A stretch of 12,172 nt of DNA from an uncultured Clostridia bacterium (GTDB lineage Bacteria; Bacillota; Clostridia; Oscillospirales; CAG-272). The position numbers and the translations under genes are program-made. Where the stretch lies: assembly GCA_945949385.1 (NCBI GenBank), contig CAMFEL010000054.1, forward strand, positions 1 through 12,172, read 5' to 3'. Position 1 is the stretch's first letter; each line of letters begins with the position of its first letter. The notes below the pieces were generated by a model, which had not been told where the DNA came from, ran no database searches, and saw only the letters and a list, made by a program, of their open reading frames with translations. This document shows, in pieces, positions 11,762-12,172 of this stretch.

Positions 11762-11784
11762 GCCGCAGTTTATGGAGGATATAT

Positions 11785-12165
11785 ATGCCGCCTAAGGTTA
11801 TGTTTACAAGAGAAGAAATAATTGCCGCGGCTTTGGATGCGGTGAGAGAGGGCGGGGTGTCGGGTCTGACGGCAAGGTCGCTTGCCGCAAAGCTGGGCTG
11901 CTCTCCGAAGCCTGTATTCGGCCTTTTCAAAAGTATGGACGAGGTGCAGAGCGGGGTGCTTATAGCGGCAAACGCGCTTTACGAAAAGCGCATGGAGGAG
12001 GAGCTGAGTGCCGGCAGGTTTCCGCCGTACAAGTGTACGGGTATGGCGTATATCCGCTTTGCCCGGGAGGAAAAGGAGCTGTTCAAACTGCTCTTTATGA
12101 GAGACCGCAAGAGCGAGGATCAGAGAGAACGGGGTCAGGAGGACAAGCTTGTTGAAATAATTTGA
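11785..12165 (+). CDS. TetR/AcrR family transcriptional regulator, apparently cut short by a frameshift
   Basis: The N terminus is a typical TetR DNA-binding domain: MPPKVMFTREEIIAAALDAV, then GGVSGLTARSLAAKLGCSPKPVFGLFKSMDEV with the helix-turn-helix at about residues 25-50. The start is clear (GGAGGA at 11774-11779, five bases before ATG). The ligand-binding domain begins (MAYIRFAREEKELFKLLFM) but stops at TGA 12163-12165 after only 126 residues, against about 180-200 for the family. Removing one T from the TTT at 12161-12163 would continue the protein as IIEML, which suits the family at that point, so a one-base insertion, real or a sequencing error, is likely. The gene probably continues past the window edge. 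Its strong promoter overlaps a palindromic operator, suggesting autorepression. Its other targets are not visible, though the SOD gene lies just upstream. Confidence 0.85.
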   Translation: MPPKVMFTREEIIAAALDAVREGGVSGLTARSLAAKLGCSPKPVFGLFKSMDEVQSGVLIAANALYEKRMEEELSAGRFPPYKCTGMAYIRFAREEKELFKLLFMRDRKSEDQRERGQEDKLVEII

Positions 12166-12172
12166 GATGCTA

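Noticed and set aside
11683..11784. Extension of the TetR protein upstream of 11785
   Set aside because: It would translate through the promoter, predicted start site and operator; ATG 11785 has a strong GGAGGA site.

Overview
The window looks like a low-to-mid GC, Gram-positive anaerobe of the Clostridia, most likely a gut Oscillospiraceae/Ruminococcus-type bacterium. This is inferred from gene content: a surface protein with Cys-x2-Cys repeats, a MucBP domain and a QTGD-type sorting tail; a reverse rubrerythrin; DUF3737; InlB-like repeats; and many canonical sigma-A promoters with 17-base spacers. The species cannot be named from sequence alone. There is no CRISPR array, tRNA, rRNA, insertion sequence or clear phage gene.

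Layout. (1) 3-1622 (+): 3' end of a cell-wall-anchored surface protein, closed by a strong terminator. (2) 1623-1987: intergenic region with a 14-base tandem repeat and a promoter leading to a reverse rubrerythrin (1988-2536, +), a peroxide/oxygen detoxification enzyme. (3) 2650-3015 (-): YjbR/MmcQ-family protein, divergently transcribed from (4) an operon of glutamate racemase murI (3227-4048, +) and a DUF3737 beta-helix protein (4080-4922, +). (5) 5056-9105 (-): one very long secreted protein frame with signal peptide, lysozyme-like domain, SH3b domain and six composite repeats of about 175 residues. It is split by one in-frame TAA at 8074-8076. (6) 9312-10747 (-): operon of a VUT/YhhQ-type queuosine precursor transporter followed by a short-chain dehydrogenase, preceded by a convincing preQ1-I riboswitch that overlaps the transporter's Shine-Dalgarno. 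(7) 11081-11578 (+): a Cu/Zn superoxide dismutase-like protein without a signal peptide, behind a long, highly foldable leader. (8) 11785-12165 (+): a TetR-family regulator with a perfect consensus promoter and a near-perfect 24-base palindrome over its transcription start. Its frame ends early, apparently by a one-base shift at the window edge.

Themes. Two genes deal with reactive oxygen (reverse rubrerythrin, Cu/Zn SOD). Three loci concern the cell wall or surface (sortase-type surface protein, murI, secreted lysozyme/repeat protein). One operon concerns uptake of a tRNA-modification precursor. The most notable items are the six-fold composite repeat protein with its in-frame stop, the preQ1 riboswitch with an SDR as second gene, the structured SOD leader, and the TetR operator.
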